The notes under the pieces were generated by a model. The model saw only the letters and a list, made by a program, of their open reading frames with translations. It searched no databases and was not told the DNA's origin. From positions 3,038,001-3,102,000 of the forward strand of contig NZ_CP025394.1 of NCBI RefSeq assembly GCF_002943525.1: a stretch of DNA of 64,000 bases, read 5' to 3'. The translations under genes and the position numbers were made by a program. Source of the stretch: Kitasatospora sp. MMS16-BH015. GTDB lineage: Bacteria; Actinomycetota; Actinomycetes; Streptomycetales; Streptomycetaceae. Positions 1 to 9,410 of the stretch are shown piece after piece. Every line of letters begins with the position of its first letter. The first letter of the stretch is position 1.

Positions 1-935
1 TATGCCTGTTGCACGGTGGCGTCCGCCATCACCGCGTCGGGGGTGTCCAGCGCCAGCAGGGTGCCGTGGTGCATCACCGCCAGCCGGTCGGCGAGGCCGA
101 GCAGCACGTCCATGTGGTGCTCGACCATCAGGACGGTGCGACCAAGGTCCCGGTGCACCGACCGGATGAGGGCCACGAGGGCCGGCACCTCTTCCGCACT
201 GACCCCGGCCATGGGCTCGTCGAGCAGGATGAGCCTGGGGTCGGAGACCAGCAGCACGGCGAGCTCGAGCTTGCGCTTCTCAGCGTGCGAGAGGGAGCCT
301 GCCAAGACTTCGGAGCGGTGGGCGAGTTCGGTGCGCTCCAGGGTCTCCGCGACCTGGGACGTGAAGCTGCCGGCACGGCGCCAGAGTCGGTACGAGGCGC
401 GGGGCGGCATCGCGGCCTGCGCGGCGAGCCGGACGTGCTCGGCGACCGTCATGCCGTTCCAGAGCGAGGACGTCTGGAAGGTCCGCCCCAACCCACGGCG
501 TGCCCGCCCGTGGACGGACTCGCGTGTCACATCGACACCGTCGAGTTCGAGCACCCCATTGGTCGCCGGGTAGATCCCGGAGATCAGGTTGAACAAGGAG
601 GTCTTACCGGCCCCGTTCGGACCGATGAACGCGATGAACTCGCCTTCCCTCACAGCAAAGGAGACATCTTCGACGATCGGCACCCCACGTACCGACCACC
701 CGAGCCTTTCCAGGCACAGCACCGGCGGGCGTTGAGTCGGCCGGCACTGAGTCGGCGGGCGCTGCGACCGTGAGCTCTCCGTCGACGGACGTTCCGCCAC
801 GGGGCCGTCCGCCTCCAGATGCTCCGACAACCGCGATGCGGTCCGGCTCGGCTCCGACTGGCCCCGGGCGGGCGGGCCCGGCTCGGGCGGGGCGGTCCGT
901 GCGGCGCCGCCCGCCTCGGGTTCCTGGTACGTCAT
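1..935 (-). CDS. Branched-chain amino acid-type ABC transporter ATP-binding protein (LivG-like), 3' end outside window
   Basis: This is the cytoplasmic ATPase of a LivFGHM-type importer. The reverse-strand frame stays open to the window edge, so the C-terminus is missing. Walker A is GPNGAGKTS, with coding centred near 605-630. The signature region reads SLSHAEKRKLELA and Walker B is LILLDEPMAG, near 205-235. The switch His lies in MVEHHMDV; this short LivG-style order fits the family. The ABC core begins only around base 722. I chose ATG 933-935, 5 bp past the stop of the binding-protein gene, which gives a Pro/Ala/Arg-rich extension of about 71 residues. The GTG at 720-722 is an alternative start with no better ribosome site. 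The upstream neighbour on the same strand encodes the binding protein, and the permeases are presumably beyond base 1. The family is certain; the start and substrate are not. Confidence 0.88.
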   Translation of the reverse strand, partial: MTYQEPEAGGAARTAPPEPGPPARGQSEPSRTASRLSEHLEADGPVAERPSTESSRSQRPPTQCRPTQRPPVLCLERLGWSVRGVPIVEDVSFAVREGEFIAFIGPNGAGKTSLFNLISGIYPATNGVLELDGVDVTRESVHGRARRGLGRTFQTSSLWNGMTVAEHVRLAAQAAMPPRASYRLWRRAGSFTSQVAETLERTELAHRSEVLAGSLSHAEKRKLELAVLLVSDPRLILLDEPMAGVSAEEVPALVALIRSVHRDLGRTVLMVEHHMDVLLGLADRLAVMHHGTLLALDTPDAVMADATVQQA

Positions 936-940
936 CGGTG

Positions 941-2296
941 TCAGCCCGCGATGGTGGCGGTGGGCGGCGCCACCTGGTCGGCGGCGAGGGTCTGCTCGAC
1001 AGCCGGCTTCGCCGAGGCGCCGGTGCCGGTGCTGGTGCTGGTGCTGGTGCTGGTCAGGCGGACCTGGAACATCGGCTGGAGCAGCGCGTGGTCAGCGGCG
1101 CGGACGGTCAGCCGGCCCTTGACCCCGTCGAAGCTCCACCCCTCCAGCGCCTTCACCAGCGCCGAGGTGTCGTCGGTGGAGCCGTGGGCTTCCTCCACCG
1201 CGTGCACGATCATCTGGGCGGCGGTGAAACCGTCCGGAGTGAAGATGTCCGGCTTCGAACCGGCCTTGGTCACCGAGTCGGTCATCGTCTGCTCGACCTG
1301 GGTGCCCGCCGCCCCCGCGAAGTAGTGGTTCAGGAAGGAGATCTTCTCGGCCGAAGGGCCGAAGAGCGGGTAGGAGGCCGCGAGGTCGAGGCCGGTCACC
1401 ACCTTGGTGGAGGCGAAGACGTCCTGCTGGCTGAGCGAGGTCCAGAGGGCCGCTGCGGTGTCGCCCGCCCAGGCGACGAACAGCAGGTCCGGCTTGGCAG
1501 ACTTGGCCTGGGTGGCGAACGGGGTGAGGTCGGTCGCGCTCGGCGGCGCCAGCACCGCGTCCACGATGGCGCCCTGGGCGCCGAGGACTGCCTTGACGGC
1601 GGCCACGTTGGCCTGCCCGAAGGCGCTGTCCTGGGCGAGCACCGTGACCCGCTTGCCCTTGGCGTCGCCGACGAAGGTCGCGGCGGTCCGGATGTCCTGG
1701 TACGACTGGCGGCCGGAGCGGAAGGTGTAGCGGTTCAGTCCGGTGATCTTGTCGGCGGCAGCCGGGCCACTGATGAAGAGCACCTTGTTCTGCGCCGCGA
1801 TCGGTGCCACCTGGAGGGCCACCCCCGAGGCCGTCGAGCCGGCCAGGATCTTGTACCCCTTGCCGATGAGGTCCTTCGCCCCCGAGACGGCCTTGGCCGG
1901 ATCGCCCGCGTCGTCCTCCTCCGACAGCTCGATCCGGTGCCCGTCCACCGCACCGGTGCCCTTGGTCGCGTACTCGAGCCCCGCCCGGAACCCCTCCACA
2001 TACTGCTTGCCGTACGCCGCCAGCGGTCCGGTCTTCGAGTAGAGCAGCCCGACCTTCACCGCCCCCTTCGCGGCCGCCCCGTCACCACCGCCCGCAGCCG
2101 AGGTCCCGGCCGTACCGGCCTTGGCGCAGCTCACCGCAAGCAGCGCACAGGCCGCGAGCACGGCCGTTCGACGGAGACTCCCGCCGGTTGCGGCGCGAGC
2201 GGGGAGGGTGCCGTGAGCAGAACCGGGGGTGGGTGTGGCGGGAGGGCTGACGGTGTGTCGGAGAGGGCGACGGGCTGCGGCATTCGGACGGGGCAT
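941..2296 (-). CDS. ABC transporter substrate-binding lipoprotein (LivJ / Peripla_BP_6 type)
   Basis: The 451-residue product is an extracytoplasmic lipoprotein that would deliver a ligand, probably an amino acid or small amide, to the LivG-type transporter downstream. The N-terminus has a long Arg-rich region, then a hydrophobic stretch ending in the lipobox LLAVSC. The mature part begins near VKVGLLYSKTGPLAAYG, the usual opening of the type I periplasmic fold, and continues with SEEDDAGDPAKAV and a typical two-lobe pattern. ATG 2294-2296 was chosen because GGGAGA stands about nine bases upstream; the frame is open for 31 more codons without a good site. The C-terminus has a Thr-Ser repeat encoded by a GCTGGT-type run near 1025-1052. 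It is followed by the ATPase gene in an operon. The actual ligand cannot be read from sequence. Confidence 0.9.
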   Translation of the reverse strand: MPRPNAAARRPLRHTVSPPATPTPGSAHGTLPARAATGGSLRRTAVLAACALLAVSCAKAGTAGTSAAGGGDGAAAKGAVKVGLLYSKTGPLAAYGKQYVEGFRAGLEYATKGTGAVDGHRIELSEEDDAGDPAKAVSGAKDLIGKGYKILAGSTASGVALQVAPIAAQNKVLFISGPAAADKITGLNRYTFRSGRQSYQDIRTAATFVGDAKGKRVTVLAQDSAFGQANVAAVKAVLGAQGAIVDAVLAPPSATDLTPFATQAKSAKPDLLFVAWAGDTAAALWTSLSQQDVFASTKVVTGLDLAASYPLFGPSAEKISFLNHYFAGAAGTQVEQTMTDSVTKAGSKPDIFTPDGFTAAQMIVHAVEEAHGSTDDTSALVKALEGWSFDGVKGRLTVRAADHALLQPMFQVRLTSTSTSTSTGTGASAKPAVEQTLAADQVAPPTATIAG

Positions 2297-2701
2297 GGCG
2301 GCGGTCTCCCGAGGGTTGCGGCGTGCGGTGGTGGATTCCGGAACCGTAGGGGGACGGGTACGGCCCGGACATGTGACCGGGCGACGCATCCGGGCGTCCT
2401 CTTGTGTGACGGGACCCCATGTCGCCCGCGCCGTCGAGGGGCGGTGTGCATCGCGACCATGGTGCGGCGCGTTCGCATGTCAGCAGCCACCATGGCCTGG
2501 CCGAGGCGGGCCGGTGAGGGTGGTTCGGGCCCGACCCGCGCCGACCCGCGCCGCGCCGCGCTGCGCCGTGCCGTGCCGTGACGCCGATGAACGGCCACGG
2601 TCCCTCGCTCTGACCGGCGGGGTCGGCTTCCTCGGCGTCCAGTGCCACGTGCCCGACGCCCGACGCCCGTTCGTTCCCCCACCCCCGATGAGGTGCCTCC
2701 C
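2297..2701. other. Divergent intergenic region
   Basis: This stretch separates the reverse-strand transporter operon from the forward-strand CoA-transferase and must hold both promoters. No confident -35/-10 pair was identified. Bases about 2530-2580 are a low-complexity run of CGCGCC and GCCGT units. The only clear signal is the GAGGTG ribosome site at 2690-2695 for the CoA-transferase A start. Confidence 0.4.
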
Positions 2702-3460
2702 TTGGACAAGGTCATGGACTCGCCCGCCCACGCCGTGGCGGACATCCCCGACGGTGCGACGCTCGCGGTCGGCGGTTTCGGCCTCTGCGGCATCCCCAGC
2801 GGGTTGATCTCCGCGCTGGCTTCCGCCGGCACCGACCGGCTGCACGTGGTCTCCAACAACTGCGGCGTCGACGACTGGGGGCTCGGCCTGCTGCTCCGAG
2901 CCGGCCGGATCGCCCGGATGACCTCCTCGTACGTCGGCGAGAACAAGGCGTTCGCCCGGCAGTACCTGACCGGGGAGTTGGAGGTCGAGCTCACCCCACA
3001 GGGTTCGCTCGCCGAGCGGTTGCGGGCCGGTGGCGCGGGCATCCCGGCGTTCTTCACCCCCGCCGGGGTCGGCACCCAGGTGGAGGAGGGCGGGTTGCCC
3101 TGGCGGTACGCGGCGGACGGCACCGTCGCCGTGGCCTCTCCCGCCAAGGAGGTCCGGGAGTTCGGCGGGCGGCGGTACCTCATGGAGGAGGCGATCACCG
3201 CCGACTACGCCTTGGTCCGGGCCGCCGTGGCCGATCGGCACGGGAACTGCGTCTTCCACGCCACCGCCCGCAACTTCAACCCGCTCTGCGCGATGGCCGG
3301 ACGGCTCACCATCGTCGAGGCCGAACGGATCGTGGAGCCCGGCGCCCTCGGTCCGGACGCCGTCCACCTGCCCGGCATCCACGTCGACCGGGTCGTCCCC
3401 GCCGATCCGGACGATCGTCGGATCGAGCGCCGCACCGTCCGCCTGAAGGTCGATCTGTAG
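2702..3460 (+). CDS. CoA-transferase subunit A (SCOT / 3-oxoadipate type)
   Basis: This is the alpha subunit of a two-protein family I CoA-transferase (252 residues). The family moves CoA between succinyl-CoA and a 3-oxo acid such as acetoacetate or 3-oxoadipate, in the cytoplasm. The N-terminus reads MDKVMDSPAHAV...DGATLAVGGFGLCGIP, where GGFGLCGIP is the characteristic glycine-rich start. Later motifs are NNCGVDDWGLG, the FFTPAGVGT segment and HGNCVFHATARNFN. I chose TTG 2702 because GAGGTG lies six bases upstream and the family begins M-x-K-V at this point; ATG 2714 is possible. The B subunit begins 329 bp downstream, an unusually wide gap because these subunits are usually coupled. No nearby beta-ketoadipate or ketone-body genes identify the acid. 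Confidence 0.92.
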   Translation: MDKVMDSPAHAVADIPDGATLAVGGFGLCGIPSGLISALASAGTDRLHVVSNNCGVDDWGLGLLLRAGRIARMTSSYVGENKAFARQYLTGELEVELTPQGSLAERLRAGGAGIPAFFTPAGVGTQVEEGGLPWRYAADGTVAVASPAKEVREFGGRRYLMEEAITADYALVRAAVADRHGNCVFHATARNFNPLCAMAGRLTIVEAERIVEPGALGPDAVHLPGIHVDRVVPADPDDRRIERRTVRLKVDL

Positions 3461-3789
3461 ATCACCCCTGACCGGGCAGACGCGCTGGGGGCTCGGCCGC
3501 GCTGGAGGCTGGCCGCTCCGAGACGGCTCGCTGGGAGATCGGTCACCCCGGAAGCCCACCGCACGGCCACGCCTAGGCCCCCGGGCGGACGCCCACCCCG
3601 CGCCCGGTTCACGTTCCAGCCCGCCGCACCCTCGTCACCCCGCCCTCGTCGCCACGCCCCCGCCGCCCCGCCCTCGTCACCCCGCGCTCAGTCGCACCAC
3701 TCAGCACCACGCCACGCCACGCCGCCGAGCCACCCCACTCGGGCTGGCCAGCGGACACCCCGCACCCATCACCCAAGGAGGTCCCACCG
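3461..3789 (+). other. Low-complexity spacer between CoA-transferase subunits
   Basis: This is 329 bp with no credible gene. It is C-rich and contains repeated CCGCCCTCGTCACCCCGC-like units at about 3628-3692, then ACGCC and CACC runs. The end carries the strong AAGGAGG ribosome site (3775-3781) for subunit B. Whether it also holds a promoter is not visible. Confidence 0.5.
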
Positions 3790-4521
3790 ATGCCGCCCAC
3801 CAGCGCCACCAACGCCACCGCCACCAACGCCACCGACACCACCGACCCCGCCGAGCCTGCCACCCCACCAACTCGCCTGCCCAGAAAACCCAGTGAGCTA
3901 CGTGAGTTGCTCGCGGCGCGGGCCGCGCGCGAGCTCCGTGACGGGGAGTACGTCAACCTCGGGATCGGGCTGCCGACGCTGGTGCCCGGTCATCTGCCGC
4001 CGGGCGTCGAGGTCGTGCTGCATTCGGAGAACGGCGTCCTCGGCGTCGGCCCCTACCCGGTCGAGGGTGCCGAGGATGCCGATCTGATCAATGCGGGGAA
4101 GGAGACGGTGACGGCCGTCGCCGGGGCGGTGTACTTCGACTCGGCGCAGTCGTTCGGGATGGTCCGGTCCGGGCGGATCGACGTGTCGGTGCTGGGGGCG
4201 ATGGAGGTCTCGGCCGATGGCGATCTCGCCAACTGGATGATCCCCGGGAAGATGGTCAAGGGGATGGGCGGCGCGATGGATCTGGTGCACGGCGCCGGGC
4301 GGCTGGTCGTGGTGATGGAGCACACCACGCGCGAGGGAGCTCCGAAGATCGTGAAGCGGCTCTCGCTTCCGGCCACCGGCAGGCGAGTCGTGGACCGGAT
4401 CGTCACCGAGCTGGCCGTCATCGACGTCACGCCGGACGGTCTGCGGCTGGTCGAGGTCGCCGAGGGGTACACCACTGCCGACGTACAGGCCCGTACCGAA
4501 TCGGAGTTGCTCACCGACTGA
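3790..4521 (+). CDS. CoA-transferase subunit B
   Basis: This is the beta subunit of the same CoA-transferase (243 residues). It carries the catalytic glutamate in the SENG motif ([13 protein letters not shown], about residue 80), which forms the covalent glutamyl-CoA intermediate in this family. [19 protein letters not shown] is the typical conserved start, and the [13 protein letters not shown] and [11 protein letters not shown] blocks are intact. The first 35 residues are an unusual Thr/Ala/Pro tail ([14 protein letters not shown]) that precedes the normal family start. ATG 3790 follows a perfect AAGGAGG nine bases upstream, so the tail appears to be truly translated. The gene works with subunit A as a heterotetramer in related enzymes. 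Confidence 0.92.
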   Translation: MPPTSATNATATNATDTTDPAEPATPPTRLPRKPSELRELLAARAARELRDGEYVNLGIGLPTLVPGHLPPGVEVVLHSENGVLGVGPYPVEGAEDADLINAGKETVTAVAGAVYFDSAQSFGMVRSGRIDVSVLGAMEVSADGDLANWMIPGKMVKGMGGAMDLVHGAGRLVVVMEHTTREGAPKIVKRLSLPATGRRVVDRIVTELAVIDVTPDGLRLVEVAEGYTTADVQARTESELLTD

Positions 4522-5241
4522 GGTTCACCCCCCAGCAGCAGGTGATGTCGTTGCAGCGCCACCACTGGCCGGGTCGCCCACCCCTCGGGCGGCCCGGCCG
4601 AGCATATTCACGTCAATCGAACTTGCGTCCTTCCAAATATCACTTCTCGGTCGCCCCGAGTGGCAATTCCGCCACATCTTCACTCTCCGGCATTGATCAT
4701 TTCGCGGATCGGTTGCGATCACCCGGACGCTTCGGGAGAGTTGGTCACCTGGGGATCAGTCAGTCGAACGGTCAACACGCCAAGTGGCAACACAGGATGG
4801 GCTGATGGGGCGAAGACTATCGCAGCCATCGGTCACCGGGCGCCCGGGGAATGCCCGGCCGCCCGCGTGACAAGCTGCAACTGAGCGGCAGGCTGCAACG
4901 AGCTGCATTGACCGCTAGGAAACGCTGCGGAATTCGAGCGTTTATTCGGCGGTGTTCTGATGTAAGGCGTCGGTACGTCCGGGGGGAGGCCGACGCCGTC
5001 GGAGTCGCGCGCATGCGGGGGCATGCGGCAGCAGAAGCACGAGGTCACACCGGTCTCAGGGCAGTCGAGCGGCTCCTCGGCACGCTTCCATCAGGAACCC
5101 GGCGCAACCGGACCGCCGGCTCATCGTCGGGACCCACCGACGAACCGGCGGTCCGGTCGGCCGTTCCTCCCCTCGGATTCACGACGTACGCATAGTCGGC
5201 TTCGGCCCAAAAGCCGCAGCCCTCGGGGGGATTTCACGATC
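4522..5241 (+). promoter_or_regulatory. Long leader/promoter region upstream of cslA
   Basis: About 720 bp lie between the CoA-transferase and cslA, with local GC lower than the rest of the window at about 4600-4700 and 4910-4960. No convincing gene was found; the cslA frame is open back to 5023 but has no ribosome site there. A possible ECF-sigma-like pair, GGAAAC at 4918-4923 with CGTTTATT beginning at 4939, could drive cslA. A TTGACC at about 4908 is a possible alternative -35. These promoter readings are guesses from consensus only. Confidence 0.3.
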
Positions 5242-7311
5242 ATGAGCACAACGGACGTATTCGCGGACAGCATTCGCCCTGGCACCGACACCGCCGAGGC
5301 CATGGCGACCGTGGCCACCGCCGGCGCCGTCGACACCGTGGACGGCACCACCATGGACGTCGACACCGACACCACGGGCACCACCGCACCCGGCGATGCG
5401 AGCAGCCTCACCGGACGCAATGCCAAAGGCACCGTTCCGATTCCACGAATACCCGCACACGGCCCCCGAAAGGGGAACGCGCCGGCGAATACGGACGGCA
5501 GTACGACGATTCTCGCGCCGGCGCGGACGGACGCCCAGAGCGCACCGGCCCCCCAGGGCACTCAGCCAGAATCCAGTCCCAGCCCCAGCCGCACCCCCAG
5601 CCGCACCCCCAGCCCCGACGGGCGGTACGACTACAGCAGGTTCAGCCGGCTGGCCGGCCCGCTCACCGAGCCGCCCGCCGACCCGGCCGAGTACCGGGTG
5701 GCGTACCGGAGTCTGCTGAGCAGCGAGCCGCACCGGCTCCGCGCCGCCCTGCTGATGGCGTTGGCACCGCTGGTCGAGGGCGTGCTGCTGGTCTGGCTGC
5801 TCCAGCCGAGCCACTGGCCGGTGCGGCCGGGCGAGACGCATCCCTGGCTGCTGGTGGGTGACAAGGTGATGATCGCCATCATCGCGCTCATCGAGGTGTT
5901 CCGGCTGGTCAACGTGGTCTCGAACGCGCACGCCACGCTGGTTGCCCGTGATCCGGTGCCGGTGACCGCCGAGACCGGCACCAGGGTGGCCTTCCTCACC
6001 ACCTGCGTGCCCGGCAAGGAGCCGCCCGCCATGGTCCGGGCCACCCTCGCCGCCGCGCTCCAGGTGCGGCACGACGGCCCGTACGAGGTCTGGCTGCTGG
6101 ACGAGGGGGACGACCCCGAAATGCGTTCGATCTGCGCCGAGTTGGGCGTGCGGCACTTCACCCGCCGGGGCCGCGAGGAGTGGAACACACCGCGCGGCGG
6201 CTTCCGGGCCAAGACCAAGCACGGCAACTACAACAGCTGGCTGCAGGCCCACGGCACCGACTACGACTACTGGGTCTCGGTGGACACCGACCACGTCCCG
6301 CTGCCCGAGTTCTGCGAGCGGATGCTCGGCTACTTCCGCGACCCGGACGTGGCCTTCGTGGTCGGCCCGCAGGTCTACGGCAACTACGCCTCCGCCGGTT
6401 CGGCCGTCACCAAGTTCTCCGAGAGCCAGCAGTTCCTCTTCCACGCGCTCATCCAGCGGGCCGGGAACCGTTACGGCGCACCGATGTTCGTCGGCACCAA
6501 CAACGCCGTCCGGCTCAGCGCGCTCCGGGAGATCGGCGGGCTGCACGACTCGATCACCGAGGACATGGCCACCGGCCTGGAGTTCCACCACCGCCGCAAC
6601 CCGCGCACCGGCGAGCGGTGGAAGTCGGTCTACACCCCGGACGTGCTGGCCGTCGGCGAGGGACCGTCCTCCTGGACGGACTTCTTCTCGCAGCAACTCC
6701 GGTGGAGCCGCGGCACGTACGAGACCCTGCTGACCCAGTACTGGAAGGCCGGCCGGCGGCTCTCCCCCGGCCGGCTGCTCAACTACACGCTGATGATGTG
6801 CTTCTACCCGATGGCCGGGCTCACCTGGCTGCTCGGCGGGCTCTCCAGCGTGCTCTACCTGGGCTTCGGGGCCTCCGGCGTGCACGTCTCCTCGCAGATC
6901 TGGATGATGCTCTACAGCGACGCCGCCGCCCTCCAGGTGCTGCTCTACACCTGGAACCGCAAGCACAACGTCAGCCCGCACGAGCCGGCCGGCTCCTCCG
7001 GGGTGGCCGGGATGGTGATGTCCGCGCTCTGCGGCCCGATCTACGCCGCCTCGCTGCTCCAGGCGCTGCTGCGCCGCAGCAGTCGGTTCGTGGTGACCCC
7101 GAAGGGCGACTCGGCCAGCCCGGACCGGCTCTGGACCTTCCGGATCCACCTGTTCTGGGCCGCCGTCTTCGGAGGCGCCCTCGCTGCCTCGTACGTGACC
7201 GGCAACGGCCATGTGGCGATGCGGACTTGGGCTTGCATCGCGCTCTTCTTCAGCCTGCTGCCGCTGCTCGTCCGCGCCGTCGACCGCCTGCGCGCCCGCC
7301 GGGCCGGCTGA
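5242..7311 (+). CDS. cslA: Cellulose synthase-like glycosyltransferase family 2, CslA
   Basis: This is a processive GT2 membrane enzyme (689 residues). In Streptomyces CslA makes a beta-glucan-like polymer at hyphal tips. The first about 130 residues are Thr/Ala/Pro-rich and cytosolic. Two membrane helices lie near residues 170-230, followed by the GT-A domain with VDTDHVPLP (about 346), TEDMATGL (about 438) and QQLRWSRG (about 484, the QxxRW motif of processive synthases). Four more hydrophobic helices end the protein. ATG 5242 (MSTTDVF) was chosen because it follows a G-rich site and matches where family similarity begins. glxA begins 121 bp downstream in the same direction, the conserved cslA-glxA pairing. 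Product chemistry is from family knowledge. Confidence 0.93.
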   Translation: MSTTDVFADSIRPGTDTAEAMATVATAGAVDTVDGTTMDVDTDTTGTTAPGDASSLTGRNAKGTVPIPRIPAHGPRKGNAPANTDGSTTILAPARTDAQSAPAPQGTQPESSPSPSRTPSRTPSPDGRYDYSRFSRLAGPLTEPPADPAEYRVAYRSLLSSEPHRLRAALLMALAPLVEGVLLVWLLQPSHWPVRPGETHPWLLVGDKVMIAIIALIEVFRLVNVVSNAHATLVARDPVPVTAETGTRVAFLTTCVPGKEPPAMVRATLAAALQVRHDGPYEVWLLDEGDDPEMRSICAELGVRHFTRRGREEWNTPRGGFRAKTKHGNYNSWLQAHGTDYDYWVSVDTDHVPLPEFCERMLGYFRDPDVAFVVGPQVYGNYASAGSAVTKFSESQQFLFHALIQRAGNRYGAPMFVGTNNAVRLSALREIGGLHDSITEDMATGLEFHHRRNPRTGERWKSVYTPDVLAVGEGPSSWTDFFSQQLRWSRGTYETLLTQYWKAGRRLSPGRLLNYTLMMCFYPMAGLTWLLGGLSSVLYLGFGASGVHVSSQIWMMLYSDAAALQVLLYTWNRKHNVSPHEPAGSSGVAGMVMSALCGPIYAASLLQALLRRSSRFVVTPKGDSASPDRLWTFRIHLFWAAVFGGALAASYVTGNGHVAMRTWACIALFFSLLPLLVRAVDRLRARRAG

Positions 7312-7432
7312 ACAGCCCCCGGCCGACCCGAACACCCAGCGAACCCGAAAACCCGAAACCCGAACGTCCGGATGCCCGAACACCCGGACGTCCGGGCCAT
7401 CTTCCACTGTGCACCGAGGGGGACGAACACCC

Positions 7433-9400
7433 ATGAGGATCAAGCGGTCCAGGCTCGCCGCACCGGGCCGGACCAAGCGCTTCGCGCTCGGCAGCACCGT
7501 CGCCCTGGTGGTGGCGAGCATGAACGCCCCGGCCGTGCTCGGCTTCGCCGGCGACCAGTACCACCACTACGTGATCAACCAGCCGGGCTACAAAGCGGAG
7601 TTCGGGCACTGGCAGACGCTGGTGCTGCCGACCGCGTTCCGGGTGAACGCGATCCACGCGACGCTGCTGCGGACCGGCAAGATCCTGATCATCGCGGGTT
7701 CGGGCAACGACCAGAGCAGCTTCGACGCGGGCACCTTCAAGAGCCTGCTCTTCGACCCGGTGCGCAACAGCTACAAGTTGGTGCCGACCCCGAAGGACAT
7801 GTTCTGCGGCGGGCACACTTCGCTGCCGGACGGCCGGGTGCTGGTGGCCGGCGGGACGCTGCGCTACGAGCAGTTGGACGGCGCGGTGAAGAAGGCCGCG
7901 GGCACCATGCGGGTGCGCAACGAGAACCCGGACGGCCCGCGGACCTTCCCCAAGGGCACCACCTTCACGGCCCCCGACGGACGGGCGTACGTCTCCACCG
8001 CCGAGGTGACCGTGCCGGCCGCCACCAAGACGGTCACCCCGGCGAGCAGGCCGGGCGGCCCGGGCAAGGTCACCGTGACCGCCGGCGAGCAGCACGTCTT
8101 CGTGGAGGCGGCGGCCGAGGGCAAGAGCTATGTGAACGACCAGCCCGCCCAGTACGCGATCAAGGGACTGACCGGAGTCGACGCCGACAACCTCTACGGC
8201 ATGGCCGACCGGATGTCGCTGGACAAGCAGGACTTCCAAGGCATCCGCAGCGCCTACGAGTTCAACCCGGACACCGAGACCTACGAGCAGGTGCCGGACA
8301 TGGCCTACGCCCGGTGGTACCCGACCCTCACCGGGCTCGGCAACGGCGACGTGGTGACGGTCTCCGGGCTCGACGACACCGGGCAGATCCTCTCCGGCAA
8401 CGACAACGAGGTCTACCACCCGGCCACCAAGACCTGGTCGAAGGCGCCGGACCGCTACTTCCCCACCTACCCCTCGCTCTTCCTCACCGCCGCCGGCAAG
8501 CTCTTCTACTCCGGTTCCAACGCCGGTTACGGACCGGCCGACAGGGGTCGCACCCCTGGCCTGTGGGACCTGCGGGACAACAGCTTCCAGGCCGTCCAAG
8601 GGCTGCGCGACGGTGACCGGTTGGAGACCTCCTCCTCCGTGCTGCTGCCGCCGGCGCAGGCGCAGAAGGTGATGGTGCTCGGCGGTGGCGGGGTGGGCGA
8701 GTCGCCGCTCTCCACGGCCCGGACGGCGGTGGCCGACCTCTCGGTGGCGCAGCCGAAGTTCACGGCCGGGCCGGACCTGCCGGCCGGCGGCACCCGCTAC
8801 CTCAACAGCGTGATCCTCCCGGACGACACCGTGTTCACCACCGGCGGCTCAAGTGACTACCGGGGCAAGCACCGTAGCGATCTGCTGAAGGCGCAGACCT
8901 ATCACCCGGACAGCAACAGCTTCACCGTGGCCGCGGCGCCGACGGTCGGCCGGGACTACCACTCCGAGGCGCTGCTGCTGCCCGACGGACGGGTGGTGGT
9001 GCTCGGCTCCAACCCGCTCTTCGCCGACAAGGCCGACACCGAGCCGGCCTCCTTCGAGCAGCGGATCGAGATCTACTCGCCCGCCTACCTCTACCACGGC
9101 ACCCGGCCCGAACTCACCGCCGCTCCAGGCGCGGTGCAGCTCGGCAACGCCGTCACGGTGGCCACCCCGGACTCCGCCGCGATCGCCACCGCCAAGCTGA
9201 TCCGCCCGAGTTCGGTCACCCACGCGACCGACGTGGAGCAGCGCTCGGTGGCCCTGCCGATCACCGCCCGCACCGACGGCGGCCTCACCTTCACCGTGCC
9301 CGGCAACCCGAACCTGGTGCCGCCGGGCTGGTACATGCTCTTCCTGACCGACCACAACGGCACTCCCTCGAAGGCCAGTTGGGTGCAGGTGAAGCCCTGA
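7433..9400 (+). CDS. glxA: GlxA-type mononuclear copper radical oxidase
   Basis: GlxA (655 residues) is a membrane-tethered relative of galactose oxidase. It is required with CslA for the tip glycan and for glycan-dependent development in Streptomyces. The protein has a basic N-terminus and one hydrophobic signal-anchor (ALGSTVALVVASM), then seven-bladed kelch-like repeats (LPDGRVLVAGG, GNGDVVTVSG, AGKLFYSG, LPDGRVVVLG). Residue 124 in MFCGGH is a candidate for the Cys of the Cys-Tyr cofactor. The YH pair in GRDYHSEALLLPDGR (about 507) matches the copper ligands, and a C-terminal Ig-like domain ends the protein. ATG 7433 follows GAGGGGGA. It is probably cotranscribed with cslA. The stop codon pairs with that of the convergent GH6 gene in a small palindrome. 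Confidence 0.93.
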   Translation: MRIKRSRLAAPGRTKRFALGSTVALVVASMNAPAVLGFAGDQYHHYVINQPGYKAEFGHWQTLVLPTAFRVNAIHATLLRTGKILIIAGSGNDQSSFDAGTFKSLLFDPVRNSYKLVPTPKDMFCGGHTSLPDGRVLVAGGTLRYEQLDGAVKKAAGTMRVRNENPDGPRTFPKGTTFTAPDGRAYVSTAEVTVPAATKTVTPASRPGGPGKVTVTAGEQHVFVEAAAEGKSYVNDQPAQYAIKGLTGVDADNLYGMADRMSLDKQDFQGIRSAYEFNPDTETYEQVPDMAYARWYPTLTGLGNGDVVTVSGLDDTGQILSGNDNEVYHPATKTWSKAPDRYFPTYPSLFLTAAGKLFYSGSNAGYGPADRGRTPGLWDLRDNSFQAVQGLRDGDRLETSSSVLLPPAQAQKVMVLGGGGVGESPLSTARTAVADLSVAQPKFTAGPDLPAGGTRYLNSVILPDDTVFTTGGSSDYRGKHRSDLLKAQTYHPDSNSFTVAAAPTVGRDYHSEALLLPDGRVVVLGSNPLFADKADTEPASFEQRIEIYSPAYLYHGTRPELTAAPGAVQLGNAVTVATPDSAAIATAKLIRPSSVTHATDVEQRSVALPITARTDGGLTFTVPGNPNLVPPGWYMLFLTDHNGTPSKASWVQVKP

Positions 9401-9410
9401 GCGGGGCTCA
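9398..9410. repeat. 13-bp palindrome formed by two convergent stop codons
   Basis: TGAGCGGGGCTCA has five paired bases on each side of GGG. Its ends are the TGA of glxA and, on the other strand, the TGA of the GH6 gene. It is too short to be a good terminator by itself. Confidence 0.5.

Noticed and set aside
4522..5241. Riboswitch or small gene in the cslA leader
   Set aside because: No conserved riboswitch core was recognised, and the open frames there have no ribosome site or typical codon pattern.
5179..7521. A 780-codon reverse frame antisense to cslA
   Set aside because: No domain, and cslA motifs are clear on the forward strand.
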